DNA from: an uncultured Candidatus Saccharibacteria bacterium
GTDB lineage: Bacteria; Patescibacteriota; Saccharimonadia; Saccharimonadales; Saccharimonadaceae
Assembly: GCA_938046495.1 (NCBI GenBank)
Contig: CALIXG010000099.1
Coordinates: forward strand, 1-12,398
Reading direction: 5' to 3'
DNA: 12,398 nucleotides
Below are positions 1-6,339 of the stretch, in pieces. The first letter of the stretch is position 1, and every line of letters begins with the position of its first letter. The notes beneath the pieces were generated by a model. It searched no databases. It saw only the letters and a program-made list of their open reading frames with translations, and was not told where the DNA came from. Both the position numbers and the translations under genes were made by a program.

Positions 1-940
1 TCATGGAGCTAGTATCATCTAGATAGAGTGGAATTTCACCCATTTCGCCAAGGGCGTCACCAATTTTAGCGAAGTCGTCATTGGAAATATTACCAGTACG
101 GATACGCCAAGAATCGACGTTCGAGGTGGTGGAAATGATGCGGTCGACAATTTCGTTCTTCGCCATCTCCATAGAGAAGAAAAGCACACCACATTTGTTA
201 ATGCCAGCGATGTTGTAGGCCAGGTTTTGAGCGAAAGTGGTTTTACCCATGGCCGGGCGTGCACCGATAATGATGAGGTCGCCTTTTTGGAGGCCAGCGG
301 TTTTGTTGTCAAGGTCACGAAAACCAGTCTTAAGACCACGGAGCGCGCCTTTATTTTTGCTGAGCATTTCCATGCGATCGTAGGCGTCTACTAGGAGGTC
401 AGAAAGCGCAGTGTAGTCGGTCTTGGTATTATGGTCAGAAACGGCGAAGAGTTCTTTTTCGGCCTGTCCCAGCATGGCGCTAACTTCGTTGGCCGAGTCG
501 TAAGCCTTGGTGGCGATTTCGGTACCAGCCTTAATCAGACGGCGACGGATCGAAGCTTGCTCAACGAGATTAGCGTAAGACAGGACGTTGGCGGCGGTCG
601 GTACGGCCATGGTGAGACTGGAAATATAGGCTTCACCGCCGACTTCTTTGAGTAACTTCAAAGCTTTTAGCTCGGAGCGTAAAGTGATGAGATCGATTGG
701 CTGGCTGCGTTCATAAAGATTCATCATGGCGCGGTAAATGTGGCCATGAATTTGATGATAAAAATCAATCGGTTTAAGCTTTTCAAGAACATCTGGGAAG
801 GCGGTGCTATCGAGAAGAATGGAGCCGAGTAGGGATTTTTCGGCTTCAATATCTTGGGGTGGAATTTTGCCACCAAAAAGACTAGGGTCGTTTTGAGAAA
901 TGGTCGATTTTTGCGACCTTGGTTGAGCTGGTTCCGCCAT
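1..940 (-). CDS. dnaB: Replicative DNA helicase DnaB (C-terminal part lost at window edge)
   Basis: Hexameric 5'-3' helicase that unwinds DNA at the replication fork. The frame is open from the ATG at 940 to the window edge, giving 313 residues of an expected ~450, so the gene is partial. The N-terminal DnaB domain spans about residues 27-170 (IPPQDIEAEKSLLGSILLD, then PIDLITLRSEL and LLKEVGGEAYISSL). The linker is followed by the RecA-like ATPase domain from about 195, with Walker A GARPAMGKTT at 226-235 and the FFSMEMAKNEIVDR block at 254-267. Walker B and the DNA-binding loops lie outside the window. An AGGAGG ribosome site stands 4 nt before the ATG and overlaps the dnaX stop codon, so the two genes are 8 nt apart and probably translated in sequence from one mRNA. 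No intein is seen in the visible part. Confidence 0.97.
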   Translation of the reverse strand, partial: MAEPAQPRSQKSTISQNDPSLFGGKIPPQDIEAEKSLLGSILLDSTAFPDVLEKLKPIDFYHQIHGHIYRAMMNLYERSQPIDLITLRSELKALKLLKEVGGEAYISSLTMAVPTAANVLSYANLVEQASIRRRLIKAGTEIATKAYDSANEVSAMLGQAEKELFAVSDHNTKTDYTALSDLLVDAYDRMEMLSKNKGALRGLKTGFRDLDNKTAGLQKGDLIIIGARPAMGKTTFAQNLAYNIAGINKCGVLFFSMEMAKNEIVDRIISTTSNVDSWRIRTGNISNDDFAKIGDALGEMGEIPLYLDDTSSM

Positions 941-948
941 ATTACCTC

Positions 949-2622
949 CTAGAATGGACTATCTTCAAGTTCTTGTATGTTACCCATTATATCAGAAATT
1001 GCACTGAGTGAAACGTTGTCAGTTTTTGGTGCAGCTTCTAATTTGCCTGCACTAAACTGATTAAAATCGACGGCGGTACTCGGGGTTTTATGCTCGTCTG
1101 GATTCATGATGAAAATATTAAGACCATTAATGGCAGTTCTTAGTACCTCGAGGTTATTCTTACTGTTTAAAATGTTGAACCAAACTTTGGCGCTAGGGTA
1201 AATTTCTAATTGATTAGACTTATAGGCAAAATAGGATTTGTTGAGTGGAACGAAGAGAGTTTCGGCGATATTTTTAATATTTTCTAAGAAGCCCTTGGCG
1301 CTAAAATCACCGGAGCCGGAGACTACCGCTTCTGGGATGGTCATGGCTTCGGCCTGTATTTGTTGGTTTTGAATTTCCGTGCGTTCCTGGATTTTTTCGG
1401 TAAGTTTGGACTTAGAAATCTTCACTAGACGTTCGCGGATTTCGGGATTAATTGAAGGCTTGGCAGATTCTTCTGAGGCCACTGGAGCCGCTGGCGCTGC
1501 CGGGGCTACTGGAGTTGTTTGAGTTACTGGTGGTATCGGTTCGACGATAGGAGACTCCGCGGCTATGGAGGTTTCTGTGGTCGCTTGTGCGCTTACCGCC
1601 TCTGGTGTTTGGATAGTTATTGGGGGATTAGTGGCCTGAATCTGTGGAGCTGGAGGGGCGGAAATGGTAATCGGTGCAGCTTTGAAATGATCTAAAATCA
1701 AGGCGACAATGAGTTTGGCGCTAGCAAATTCGCCATTAACGGCGTAGAGCTTTTCGATGAGGTGAAGATTTTTGGCGGTAGGATTTTGCACGATGGCTTT
1801 GATAAGGCTTGTCGCGATTCCCTCGGCTTTGTTGCCTTGATTAATGAGTTCTTCGATGAGACTACGAATTTGGTCGATATTTTCTTGCTCGTAGCTTGCT
1901 AGCAATTCTTGAATGAGAACCTGCTTAGGTATACCCAAGGCGGAGGAAACTTCTTCGGTAGTAATCAAGGTGGATTTATCGGCGTGAAGATTACTTAATT
2001 GATCGAGAATCGATAAAGAATCACGAAATGAGCCGCCGCCCTGTTCGATGAGTAATGAAAGAGCGTCTTTTTCGATGTTGATCCCCTCTTTTTGGCAAAT
2101 ACCTTCGAGGAATGGTTGCATGATAGATTTATCGGCCAGCTTAAAATGAAAAATCTGTACGCGCGAAAGAATGGTGGCAGGGATTTTTTCTGGGTTGGTA
2201 GTGGCAAAAATAAAAACAATATGCTCTGGTGGTTCCTCGAGAATTTTCAGAAGTGCGTTAAAGGCATTTTTCGAGAGCATATGAATTTCGTCGATAATGT
2301 AAACCTTGTATTTGCCGGTGGTCGGGGCGAGCATGGCTTTGTCTCGTAATTCACGGATATTTTCGACCATAGTAAATACGGCGGCATCAATTTCGATAAT
2401 GTCGACATAATTATCTTCCAGTTGGTAGTCGAAATGATTAATCTCGTGAGCAAAAATACGAGCTACCGAAGTTTTGCCGCAGCCTCTGGCGCCGACAAAA
2501 AGATAGCCGTGAGAAATTTTTTGATTAGTGAGTTGAGTTTGTAACTGACGAATCGTATCGTCTTGACCGACAACATCTGCGAGCTTAAGTGGACGGTATT
2601 TACGATAGAGGGCTTTCGTCAT
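949..2622 (-). CDS. dnaX: DNA polymerase III subunit gamma/tau (clamp loader ATPase)
   Basis: Motor subunit of the clamp loader that places the beta clamp on DNA (557 aa). The AAA+ module shows Walker A GARGCGKT (44-51), Walker B YIIDEIH (108-114), sensor-1 region ATTN (140-143), SRVQ (153-156) where the family has its arginine finger, and GGSFRDSLSILDQ (196-208) for sensor 2. A collar domain follows to about 315, then a Pro/Ala/Thr-rich linker (317-390) and a C-terminal domain (about 395-557) that I cannot match to E. coli tau. Oddities: the four-cysteine zinc module that normally sits between Walker A and the DIIEIDAA block is missing (only about 13 residues remain, 61-73), and the usual SNxG after IDAA reads VFTM. 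The ATG at 2622 is chosen because MTKALYRKYRPLKLADVVGQ is the family's usual N-terminus. An upstream TTG at 2652 would lie inside the previous gene. That gene's stop is 2 nt away, so coupling is likely. Confidence 0.96.
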   Translation of the reverse strand: MTKALYRKYRPLKLADVVGQDDTIRQLQTQLTNQKISHGYLFVGARGCGKTSVARIFAHEINHFDYQLEDNYVDIIEIDAAVFTMVENIRELRDKAMLAPTTGKYKVYIIDEIHMLSKNAFNALLKILEEPPEHIVFIFATTNPEKIPATILSRVQIFHFKLADKSIMQPFLEGICQKEGINIEKDALSLLIEQGGGSFRDSLSILDQLSNLHADKSTLITTEEVSSALGIPKQVLIQELLASYEQENIDQIRSLIEELINQGNKAEGIATSLIKAIVQNPTAKNLHLIEKLYAVNGEFASAKLIVALILDHFKAAPITISAPPAPQIQATNPPITIQTPEAVSAQATTETSIAAESPIVEPIPPVTQTTPVAPAAPAAPVASEESAKPSINPEIRERLVKISKSKLTEKIQERTEIQNQQIQAEAMTIPEAVVSGSGDFSAKGFLENIKNIAETLFVPLNKSYFAYKSNQLEIYPSAKVWFNILNSKNNLEVLRTAINGLNIFIMNPDEHKTPSTAVDFNQFSAGKLEAAPKTDNVSLSAISDIMGNIQELEDSPF

Positions 2623-2624
2623 AT

Positions 2625-3143
2625 TTAGAGCGACGCCTCGACGGCAGCCCAATTGGCGTCATCGTTGTTCGCTGGAATGACTACTGAAACCTGAGAACCT
2701 TCTTTGAGACGGAAATAGGTCACCGATGCATAAAGAATTTCGTATTCGCGACCATTAACTTCGACAAAATATTTGTCGTCATGGCGAATTAAAGTACCGA
2801 TTACGGTCTTGCGCTCGACTGGTCCGATTTGCTTGTAGAGGAATTTACCTTCTTTTGTGATGGTGAGCTTCATAATGTCACCTTCGACAAGCTTGGATTT
2901 ACTGGCGTAGTTGGCTGGAACTGGGTAGTTCTTGCCGTCTTGATCAATCATGATTTGACCATCAAAGACACCTTCGATAATCTTGCCTTCGTTATTACTA
3001 ATGACTACTTCTCTCGGAGTAGTAATGGTTTCTCCGTCTCCGAGCATTGAAATCAAAAGTTCTTTGGCGGCGGCCAAATTGGTTTCTGCTTCTTGAATAA
3101 GAGAACGGAGTCGTTTTATTTGTTTTTCTGGTAATTCAGACAT
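2625..3143 (-). CDS. Conserved protein of unknown function, first gene of the dnaX-dnaB operon
   Basis: A 172-residue protein whose function I do not know. Residues 1-36 are predicted helical and coiled-coil-like (KQIKRLRSLIQEAETNLAAA). The rest looks beta-rich, with the conserved-looking blocks IIEGVFDGQ (55-63), YPVPANYASKSKLVEGD (73-89), MKLTITKEGKFLYKQIGPVE (91-110), IGTL (115-118) and ASVTYF (139-144), ending WAAVEASL. From memory, proteins with this central block are common in Candidate Phyla Radiation genomes, but none has an assigned role. The barrel-like look could suit nucleic-acid binding, which is inference only. It is co-transcribed with dnaX (2-nt gap), pointing to replication or a general housekeeping role. 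The start is uncertain: the ATG at 3143 has GAGG only 2 nt upstream, and an in-frame ATG at 3176 falls about at the predicted transcription start, so a leaderless 183-aa form is possible. Confidence 0.85.
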   Translation of the reverse strand: MSELPEKQIKRLRSLIQEAETNLAAAKELLISMLGDGETITTPREVVISNNEGKIIEGVFDGQIMIDQDGKNYPVPANYASKSKLVEGDIMKLTITKEGKFLYKQIGPVERKTVIGTLIRHDDKYFVEVNGREYEILYASVTYFRLKEGSQVSVVIPANNDDANWAAVEASL

Positions 3144-3180
3144 CACCTCGCATCCTGTCTGTTTAATAAATATCATTCTA

Positions 3181-3209
3181 ATCGTACGGCCTTTTTAGGA
3201 AAATGTCAA
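3181..3209 (-). promoter_or_regulatory. Sigma70-type promoter of the unknown-dnaX-dnaB operon
   Basis: On the minus strand a perfect -35 TTGACA (3209-3204) is followed by a 17-nt spacer and a -10 TACGAT (3186-3181, 4 of 6 consensus bases). Transcription should begin near 3174-3176, about 30 nt before the ATG at 3143. It is back-to-back with the rlmH promoter. Confidence 0.7.
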
Positions 3210-3283
3210 GAAAGATAAGGTTAAAATTAGTGGACTTTATGAATAAAATATGTTAAAAAATGCTATTTTTCAAAAAAATCGTT

Positions 3284-3289
3284 TATGAT
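3284..3289 (+). promoter_or_regulatory. -10 box of the rlmH promoter
   Basis: TATGAT (5 of 6 consensus bases) ends 6 nt before the rlmH ATG, so the predicted transcription start coincides with the A of that ATG. No good -35 is seen; an 18-nt spacer would give ATGCTA. The upstream DNA is AT-rich. Confidence 0.45.
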
Positions 3290-3295
3290 AGAAGT

Positions 3296-3727
3296 ATGAT
3301 TAAAATTATTGCTGGTGGAAAGAAACATATTCCAGAGATTGTGGGTTTAATTTCGGAATACGAAAAGCGTTTGAAGAAGCCATTTGATATTAAATGGCAG
3401 TTTTTGGAGGAGAAAAAGCTCGAGGAATATTTAGCTAACTGGCCGTTCACTGGGCGAGAATTCATAATACTTTTGGATGAGCGTGGAGTGAATTTTAAGA
3501 ATAGCCAAATTGCGGAAACTATGTCACGTGAGTTTAATTTTGGGAAAGAAATTGTCTTAATTATTGGCGGTGCGTATGGCGTGACGGAAGAAGTGAGAAA
3601 GAAATCCGATGTGGCCTGGAGTTTTTCGAATCTGGTCTTCCCTCATCAATTGATGCGTGTAATGTTGATAGAGCAAATTTATCGCACGCAAGAAATTTTA
3701 CATGGCGGGAAGTATCATCACGAATAA
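3296..3727 (+). CDS. rlmH: 23S rRNA (pseudouridine-1915-N3)-methyltransferase RlmH
   Basis: SPOUT-fold methyltransferase that methylates pseudouridine 1915 in helix 69 of 23S rRNA, at the subunit interface, using S-adenosylmethionine. The product is 143 aa, slightly shorter than the usual ~155-159. Family landmarks: ISEYEKRL (19-26), LLDERG (59-64), the SAM-binding knot IIGGAYGV (89-96), and the conserved C-terminal block FPHQLMRVMLIEQIYR (115-130) ending in the typical KYHHE. The ATG at 3296 is chosen because MIKIIAGGKKH matches the family N-terminus; a start at 3260 would add 12 unrelated residues and lie upstream of the -10 box. There is no clear ribosome-binding site, only a weak GAAG. 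It is divergent from the dnaX operon, and no terminator is evident after it. Confidence 0.95.
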   Translation: MIKIIAGGKKHIPEIVGLISEYEKRLKKPFDIKWQFLEEKKLEEYLANWPFTGREFIILLDERGVNFKNSQIAETMSREFNFGKEIVLIIGGAYGVTEEVRKKSDVAWSFSNLVFPHQLMRVMLIEQIYRTQEILHGGKYHHE

Positions 3728-3796
3728 ATGTTAGTATTGATACACCCCACTTAGTTACCTTTGCTATTTTGATAAAATGTCTAGATAGTGAAGCGC

Positions 3797-3825
3797 TTGA
3801 TTTTTTATACAAAATATTGTAGAAT
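3797..3825 (+). promoter_or_regulatory. Promoter of the 400-aa coiled-coil protein gene
   Basis: TTGATT (3797-3802), a 17-nt spacer, then TAGAAT (3820-3825, 5 of 6). The predicted start near 3832 gives a leader of about 57 nt. The leader holds a small hairpin, AAGCTA/TAGCTT (3843-3848 with 3855-3860, 6-nt loop), and AAAGG (3872-3876) upstream of the gene. Confidence 0.6.
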
Positions 3826-3888
3826 ATTTTTGTTTTAATGTTAAGCTAAAAACATAGCTTTGTTCTTTAAGAAAGGTTGGTGACTAAT

Positions 3889-5091
3889 ATGCCAAGAAGT
3901 GCCGAATTGGACAGTTTATTTGCTCGTAAGCAGGAAGCTTTTGTGCGTAAGCAAGCCGCATTCCAGAAGTATATTGATGCAAAAAATCGTGCAAACGAAG
4001 CTCACGACAGGATGCAATTAGCGTGGGATCGAAGAGTTACTGCTCGAGAGGAGATGAACCGGGAATACAATAGCATGCAGCAGTCAAAAGGTAGTAGGGA
4101 TGCTATCTGGGCTGATTTTAACCGAGTTCGTCAGGGAAATAGCTCGAGAATCGAGCAACTCCGCCAAGAAGCTGATATGGAGCATGAAATGATGAAAAAT
4201 TGTTTCGATAGCGCTAGTGCAGCTTACTCATATGGTAATAAGGCGGATGCTCCAATGTATTCCAGTGAAGGGCATGCGCATAAGGAACGGCGAGATTATT
4301 TGAATGCTGAGGTCGGAAGACTTATTCAGGAAATTAATAGCGCCAAGTCTAATGCTAAATGGCAAACATCCAGCTCACATAGCAACTCATTTCAGTGCGC
4401 TAAAAGTAATTTCGATAATGCCAAAATGATGCACGAATCTGCTGAGGCTGAATTTAAAAGCGCCAAGGCGGAGAGAGATGTTTACAAGACTGAATTTGAT
4501 TCTGCCCAAGCGGAATTTGAGCGGCTAAAGGATGCGTGCCAAAGAAAGTTTGATGAGATTAAGGCAAATAATCGAAAAGAGCGAGAGCGTATTTTAGATA
4601 AGGCGGGAGTTGGCTATCTGAATAGGCAAGACGCTAAAATCGTCAAGAAAGCTGATGGAACTACGCAAGTTTATCATGGCGGTCTCGGCTCTGGTGATGG
4701 TTTTGGTCATGGCCATGTTGCACTTGATCAGTCTGGAAAGAGGACTTATAGCCGTGATGCTTTTGAAAAACATGGCAGCCAAAATTATACAGATCGAAAG
4801 AATGGTGAAAGGAAGTCGAACGGCGGATGGACTGAGCTTAGTACTGGAACAATTTTTGACAGTGCTGGAAATGGACATAACGTGATGTTCCGTCAGGGAT
4901 TGGGTAAAAATGAAGGTCAGACTTTAATAAGGGACTATCATGGATTTGAATCGAAAAATTATTTCGATAAAAAAGGAAGCCATAACCATTATGGCAATAG
5001 TGATAAAAGTCTCTATCCAAATGAGCCTGACCGTATAGAAGATAGCTCCAAGCATAGAAACGATAATGCATACACTGGTCCAGGTCATTAA
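3889..5091 (+). CDS. Coiled-coil protein with DUF1771-like segment and Gly/His-rich C-terminal module; function unknown
   Basis: A 400-residue soluble protein with no signal peptide or membrane segment. Residues 1-105 are charged helix rich in Ala, Arg, Glu and Gln (RKQEAF, RKQAAFQKY). Residues 104-149 resemble DUF1771: AAYSYGNKADAP, then SSEGHAHKERRDYLNAEV. A second coiled coil runs from about 168 to 235 with heptad-like AKSNFDNAK, AEAEFKSAKAE and FDSAQAEFERLK. The C-terminal part (about 237-400) is different: VYHGGLGSGDGFGHGHVALD (261-280), then TYSRDAFEKHGSQNYTD, and a looser second copy, TLIRDYHGFESKNYFDKKGS (345-364). DUF1771 is otherwise known next to Smr domains, but no Smr domain is present. 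The ATG at 3889 is preferred (GGTGA 5 nt upstream); TTG 3877 and GTG 3880 are also in frame. It has its own promoter and terminator. A cytoplasmic structural protein or an effector delivered by a non-Sec route are both possible. I assign no function. Confidence 0.9.
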   Translation: MPRSAELDSLFARKQEAFVRKQAAFQKYIDAKNRANEAHDRMQLAWDRRVTAREEMNREYNSMQQSKGSRDAIWADFNRVRQGNSSRIEQLRQEADMEHEMMKNCFDSASAAYSYGNKADAPMYSSEGHAHKERRDYLNAEVGRLIQEINSAKSNAKWQTSSSHSNSFQCAKSNFDNAKMMHESAEAEFKSAKAERDVYKTEFDSAQAEFERLKDACQRKFDEIKANNRKERERILDKAGVGYLNRQDAKIVKKADGTTQVYHGGLGSGDGFGHGHVALDQSGKRTYSRDAFEKHGSQNYTDRKNGERKSNGGWTELSTGTIFDSAGNGHNVMFRQGLGKNEGQTLIRDYHGFESKNYFDKKGSHNHYGNSDKSLYPNEPDRIEDSSKHRNDNAYTGPGH

Positions 5092-5103
5092 TCTAATTAG
5101 CAC

Positions 5104-5134
5104 ATACCGACCATTTAAGTGGTCGGTATTTTTA
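5104..5134 (+). terminator. Rho-independent terminator after the 400-aa protein gene
   Basis: A perfect 10-bp stem ATACCGACCA/TGGTCGGTAT (5104-5113 with 5120-5129) with a 6-nt loop is followed by a T run. It lies 12 nt after the stop codon. The minus-strand copy lacks a T tract, so it should act mainly on plus-strand transcripts. Confidence 0.92.
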
Positions 5135-5452
5135 TGCAAGCCATTTCATTGACTTTAGATAATCTAGAAAATCTTCGACCCCAGAAGCCATCTCTTCTGG
5201 GTGAACAATATAATATTCCAGATTATCACTCTTTTCATTGACTGCCATATATGCATAAAAAGATAGTTCACAATATTTTTCATTCTTTTCAGAGAAATCG
5301 TCAATAATACCAAATTCGTTATTAATAAAATTTGTATAATTTTCAACTTCTTTGTATAGGGTATCTAGTTGGGCTGTCGTCTTGGCTAAGTTGATTTTAT
5401 TTGCCAGATTTTTACCTTGCTTGATTGTCGATTCAATTACATCATTATTCAT
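5132..5452 (-). CDS. Small acidic orphan protein, function unknown
   Basis: A 106-residue protein I do not recognise. It is predicted mostly helical: an N-terminal helix (about 1-45), an acidic middle (FGIIDDFSEKNEKY, 47-60) with aromatic SFYAYMA, and a C-terminal acidic helix (HPEEMASGVEDFLDYLKSM). It has no signal peptide or membrane segment. The DNA is visibly more AT-rich than the neighbouring genes, which fits a recent arrival or a weakly expressed gene. The gene converges on the 400-aa gene, and its stop codon overlaps that gene's terminator T tract. Reality as a gene is supported by a matching promoter (TGATATACT) placed 2 nt before the ATG at 5452, which implies a leaderless mRNA because no ribosome-binding site is present. 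A partner or immunity-like role toward the adjacent protein is conceivable, but the opposite strand argues against it. Confidence 0.65.
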   Translation of the reverse strand: MNNDVIESTIKQGKNLANKINLAKTTAQLDTLYKEVENYTNFINNEFGIIDDFSEKNEKYCELSFYAYMAVNEKSDNLEYYIVHPEEMASGVEDFLDYLKSMKWLA

Positions 5453-5460
5453 TAATTTTC

Positions 5461-5490
5461 AGTATATCATCTTTTAGAAAAATATCTTAA
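5461..5490 (-). promoter_or_regulatory. Promoter of the 106-aa orphan gene
   Basis: On the minus strand an extended -10, TGATATACT (5469-5461), stands with a -35-like TTAAGA (5490-5485) at an 18-nt spacing. The start is predicted near 5454, 2 nt before the ATG at 5452. Confidence 0.5.
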
Positions 5491-5494
5491 GATA
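5483..5494. repeat. 12-nt perfect palindrome, possible operator
   Basis: TATCTTAAGATA is its own reverse complement and covers the -35 region of the orphan-gene promoter. A dimeric repressor site is possible. A 12-nt AT-rich palindrome can also arise by chance, so this is weak. Confidence 0.3.
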
Positions 5495-5610
5495 CGATTC
5501 ATTATATTATATCCTTAATGAATCTGGTCATGACTAGCCTTTTATAAAAATGATATAAGTAAAAATTTGAATAGTAATAGTAGATCTTGCGTAAATATGT
5601 TAGCTGTGGT

Positions 5611-5639
5611 TTGCATTTTTCTCTTCTCTCTGATATAAT
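5611..5639 (+). promoter_or_regulatory. Promoter of the rplJ-rplL operon
   Basis: TTGCAT (5611-5616), a 17-nt spacer and a perfect -10 TATAAT (5634-5639) with the TG extension (TGATATAAT). Transcription should start near 5646, immediately before the first stem of the leader RNA. Confidence 0.8.
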
Positions 5640-5644
5640 GTAGG

Positions 5645-5722
5645 AAGTTACCAAAGACAGCGACGGAGTAATCTTAATAAAGTCGCCGAGGAAAATCTTC
5701 TAATTAATTTTTCTGGTAACGA
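5645..5722 (+). ncRNA. Ribosomal protein L10 leader (autoregulatory 5'-UTR)
   Basis: The leader of rplJ folds as expected for an L10-binding mRNA element. A closing stem GTTACC/GGTAAC (5647-5652 with 5715-5720) encloses an inner stem GCGAC/GTCGC (5660-5664 with 5682-5686) and a third stem GAGGA/TCTTC with one G-U pair (5688-5692 with 5696-5700). The ACCAAAGACAG and CGCCGAGGA segments resemble, from memory, the kink-turn core of the bacterial L10 leader family. In that family the L10-(L12) complex binds the leader and represses its own operon when rRNA is scarce. The position, directly after the transcription start and upstream of rplJ, is right. No GC-rich terminator follows, so control here may act on translation. 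Confidence 0.8.
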
Positions 5723-5778
5723 AAATTAAAAATTCGTAAACTTTTTAATAAAAAATTTAACAATCAAGGGAACTTTTT

Positions 5779-6294
5779 ATGGCAATTTCCAAAGATAAAA
5801 AGAATACATTGGTTGCAGATTTAACTAAGCTTTTATCAGAAGCTAAACTAACTGCTTATGCAAACTACCAAGGTTTGTCTGTAGCTGAGCTCGAAGAGTT
5901 ACGTCACAGTGCTCGTGAGCAGGGTGTGAAAATCAAAATCGTAAAGAACCGCTTGGTTCGCGTTGCGATGAATGAAATCGCTGTCTATAAAGACACCGAC
6001 ACTACTCATCTCACTGGTCAATTAGTTTACGCTATTTCTGATACCGACGAAATCGCTCCTGCTAAGATTTTGGCAGAGTTTGGTAAGACCCACAAAGCTT
6101 TCGAACTTTTGGGTGGTTTTTCTGAAACTGGTAACGCCTTGGATACCGCAGAGATTAATGCTCTTGCAGCTCTTCCTTCCAAGAACGAATTGGTCGCCCA
6201 GGTGGTGGCTCAATTGCTTTCCCCAGTCAACGATTCCATCTCAGCTCTCGCTGGTGGTCTTTCCGGAATTGTTTCTGGCTTAGAAAACAAGTAA
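5779..6294 (+). CDS. rplJ: 50S ribosomal protein L10 (uL10)
   Basis: Base of the L7/L12 stalk; it binds 23S rRNA next to L11 and carries the L7/L12 dimers that recruit translation factors. The length of 171 aa is normal. The rRNA-binding globular domain shows YQGLSVAELEELR (30-42) and IVKNRLVRVA (54-63, usually VKNTL). The C-terminal helix that docks L7/L12 is at about 136-168 (LVAQVVAQLLSPVNDSISAL). An AAGGGA ribosome site stands 7 nt before the ATG. It is the first gene of a two-gene unit with rplL, under the L10-type leader. The product probably also represses its own mRNA. Confidence 0.98.
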   Translation: MAISKDKKNTLVADLTKLLSEAKLTAYANYQGLSVAELEELRHSAREQGVKIKIVKNRLVRVAMNEIAVYKDTDTTHLTGQLVYAISDTDEIAPAKILAEFGKTHKAFELLGGFSETGNALDTAEINALAALPSKNELVAQVVAQLLSPVNDSISALAGGLSGIVSGLENK

Positions 6295-6339
6295 CAAGTG
6301 TACTATTAATAACAAATTTAATTTTTCGAAAGGTCTAAT

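Larger units (their letters stand above)
5453..5778. other. 326-nt intergenic control region between the orphan gene and rplJ
   Basis: This AT-rich stretch holds the minus-strand promoter of the orphan gene, a 12-nt palindrome over it (5483-5494), an imperfectly understood inverted repeat GATTCATT/AATGAATC (5496-5503 with 5517-5524, 13-nt loop), about 85 nt with nothing recognisable (5525-5610), then the rplJ promoter, the L10-type leader RNA and an AT-rich run to the rplJ ribosome site AAGGGA (5766-5771). No small gene with a credible start was found. Confidence 0.7.

Noticed and set aside
19..655. Open frames of 106 aa (minus) and 74 aa (plus)
   Set aside because: Both are shadows of dnaB, whose true frame is unbroken to the window edge.
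1392..1397. A6 run in dnaX as a programmed frameshift site for a short gamma form
   Set aside because: A -1 slip would meet a stop after about 25-30 codons and give a product near 440 aa, close to E. coli gamma. However, the run is not in the canonical slippery phase, and no upstream ribosome site or downstream stem was evident.
5180..5201. Perfect 8-bp hairpin CCCAGAAG/CTTCTGGG inside the orphan gene
   Set aside because: About two such 8-bp hairpins are expected by chance in 12 kb, it lies within coding sequence and no T tract follows.
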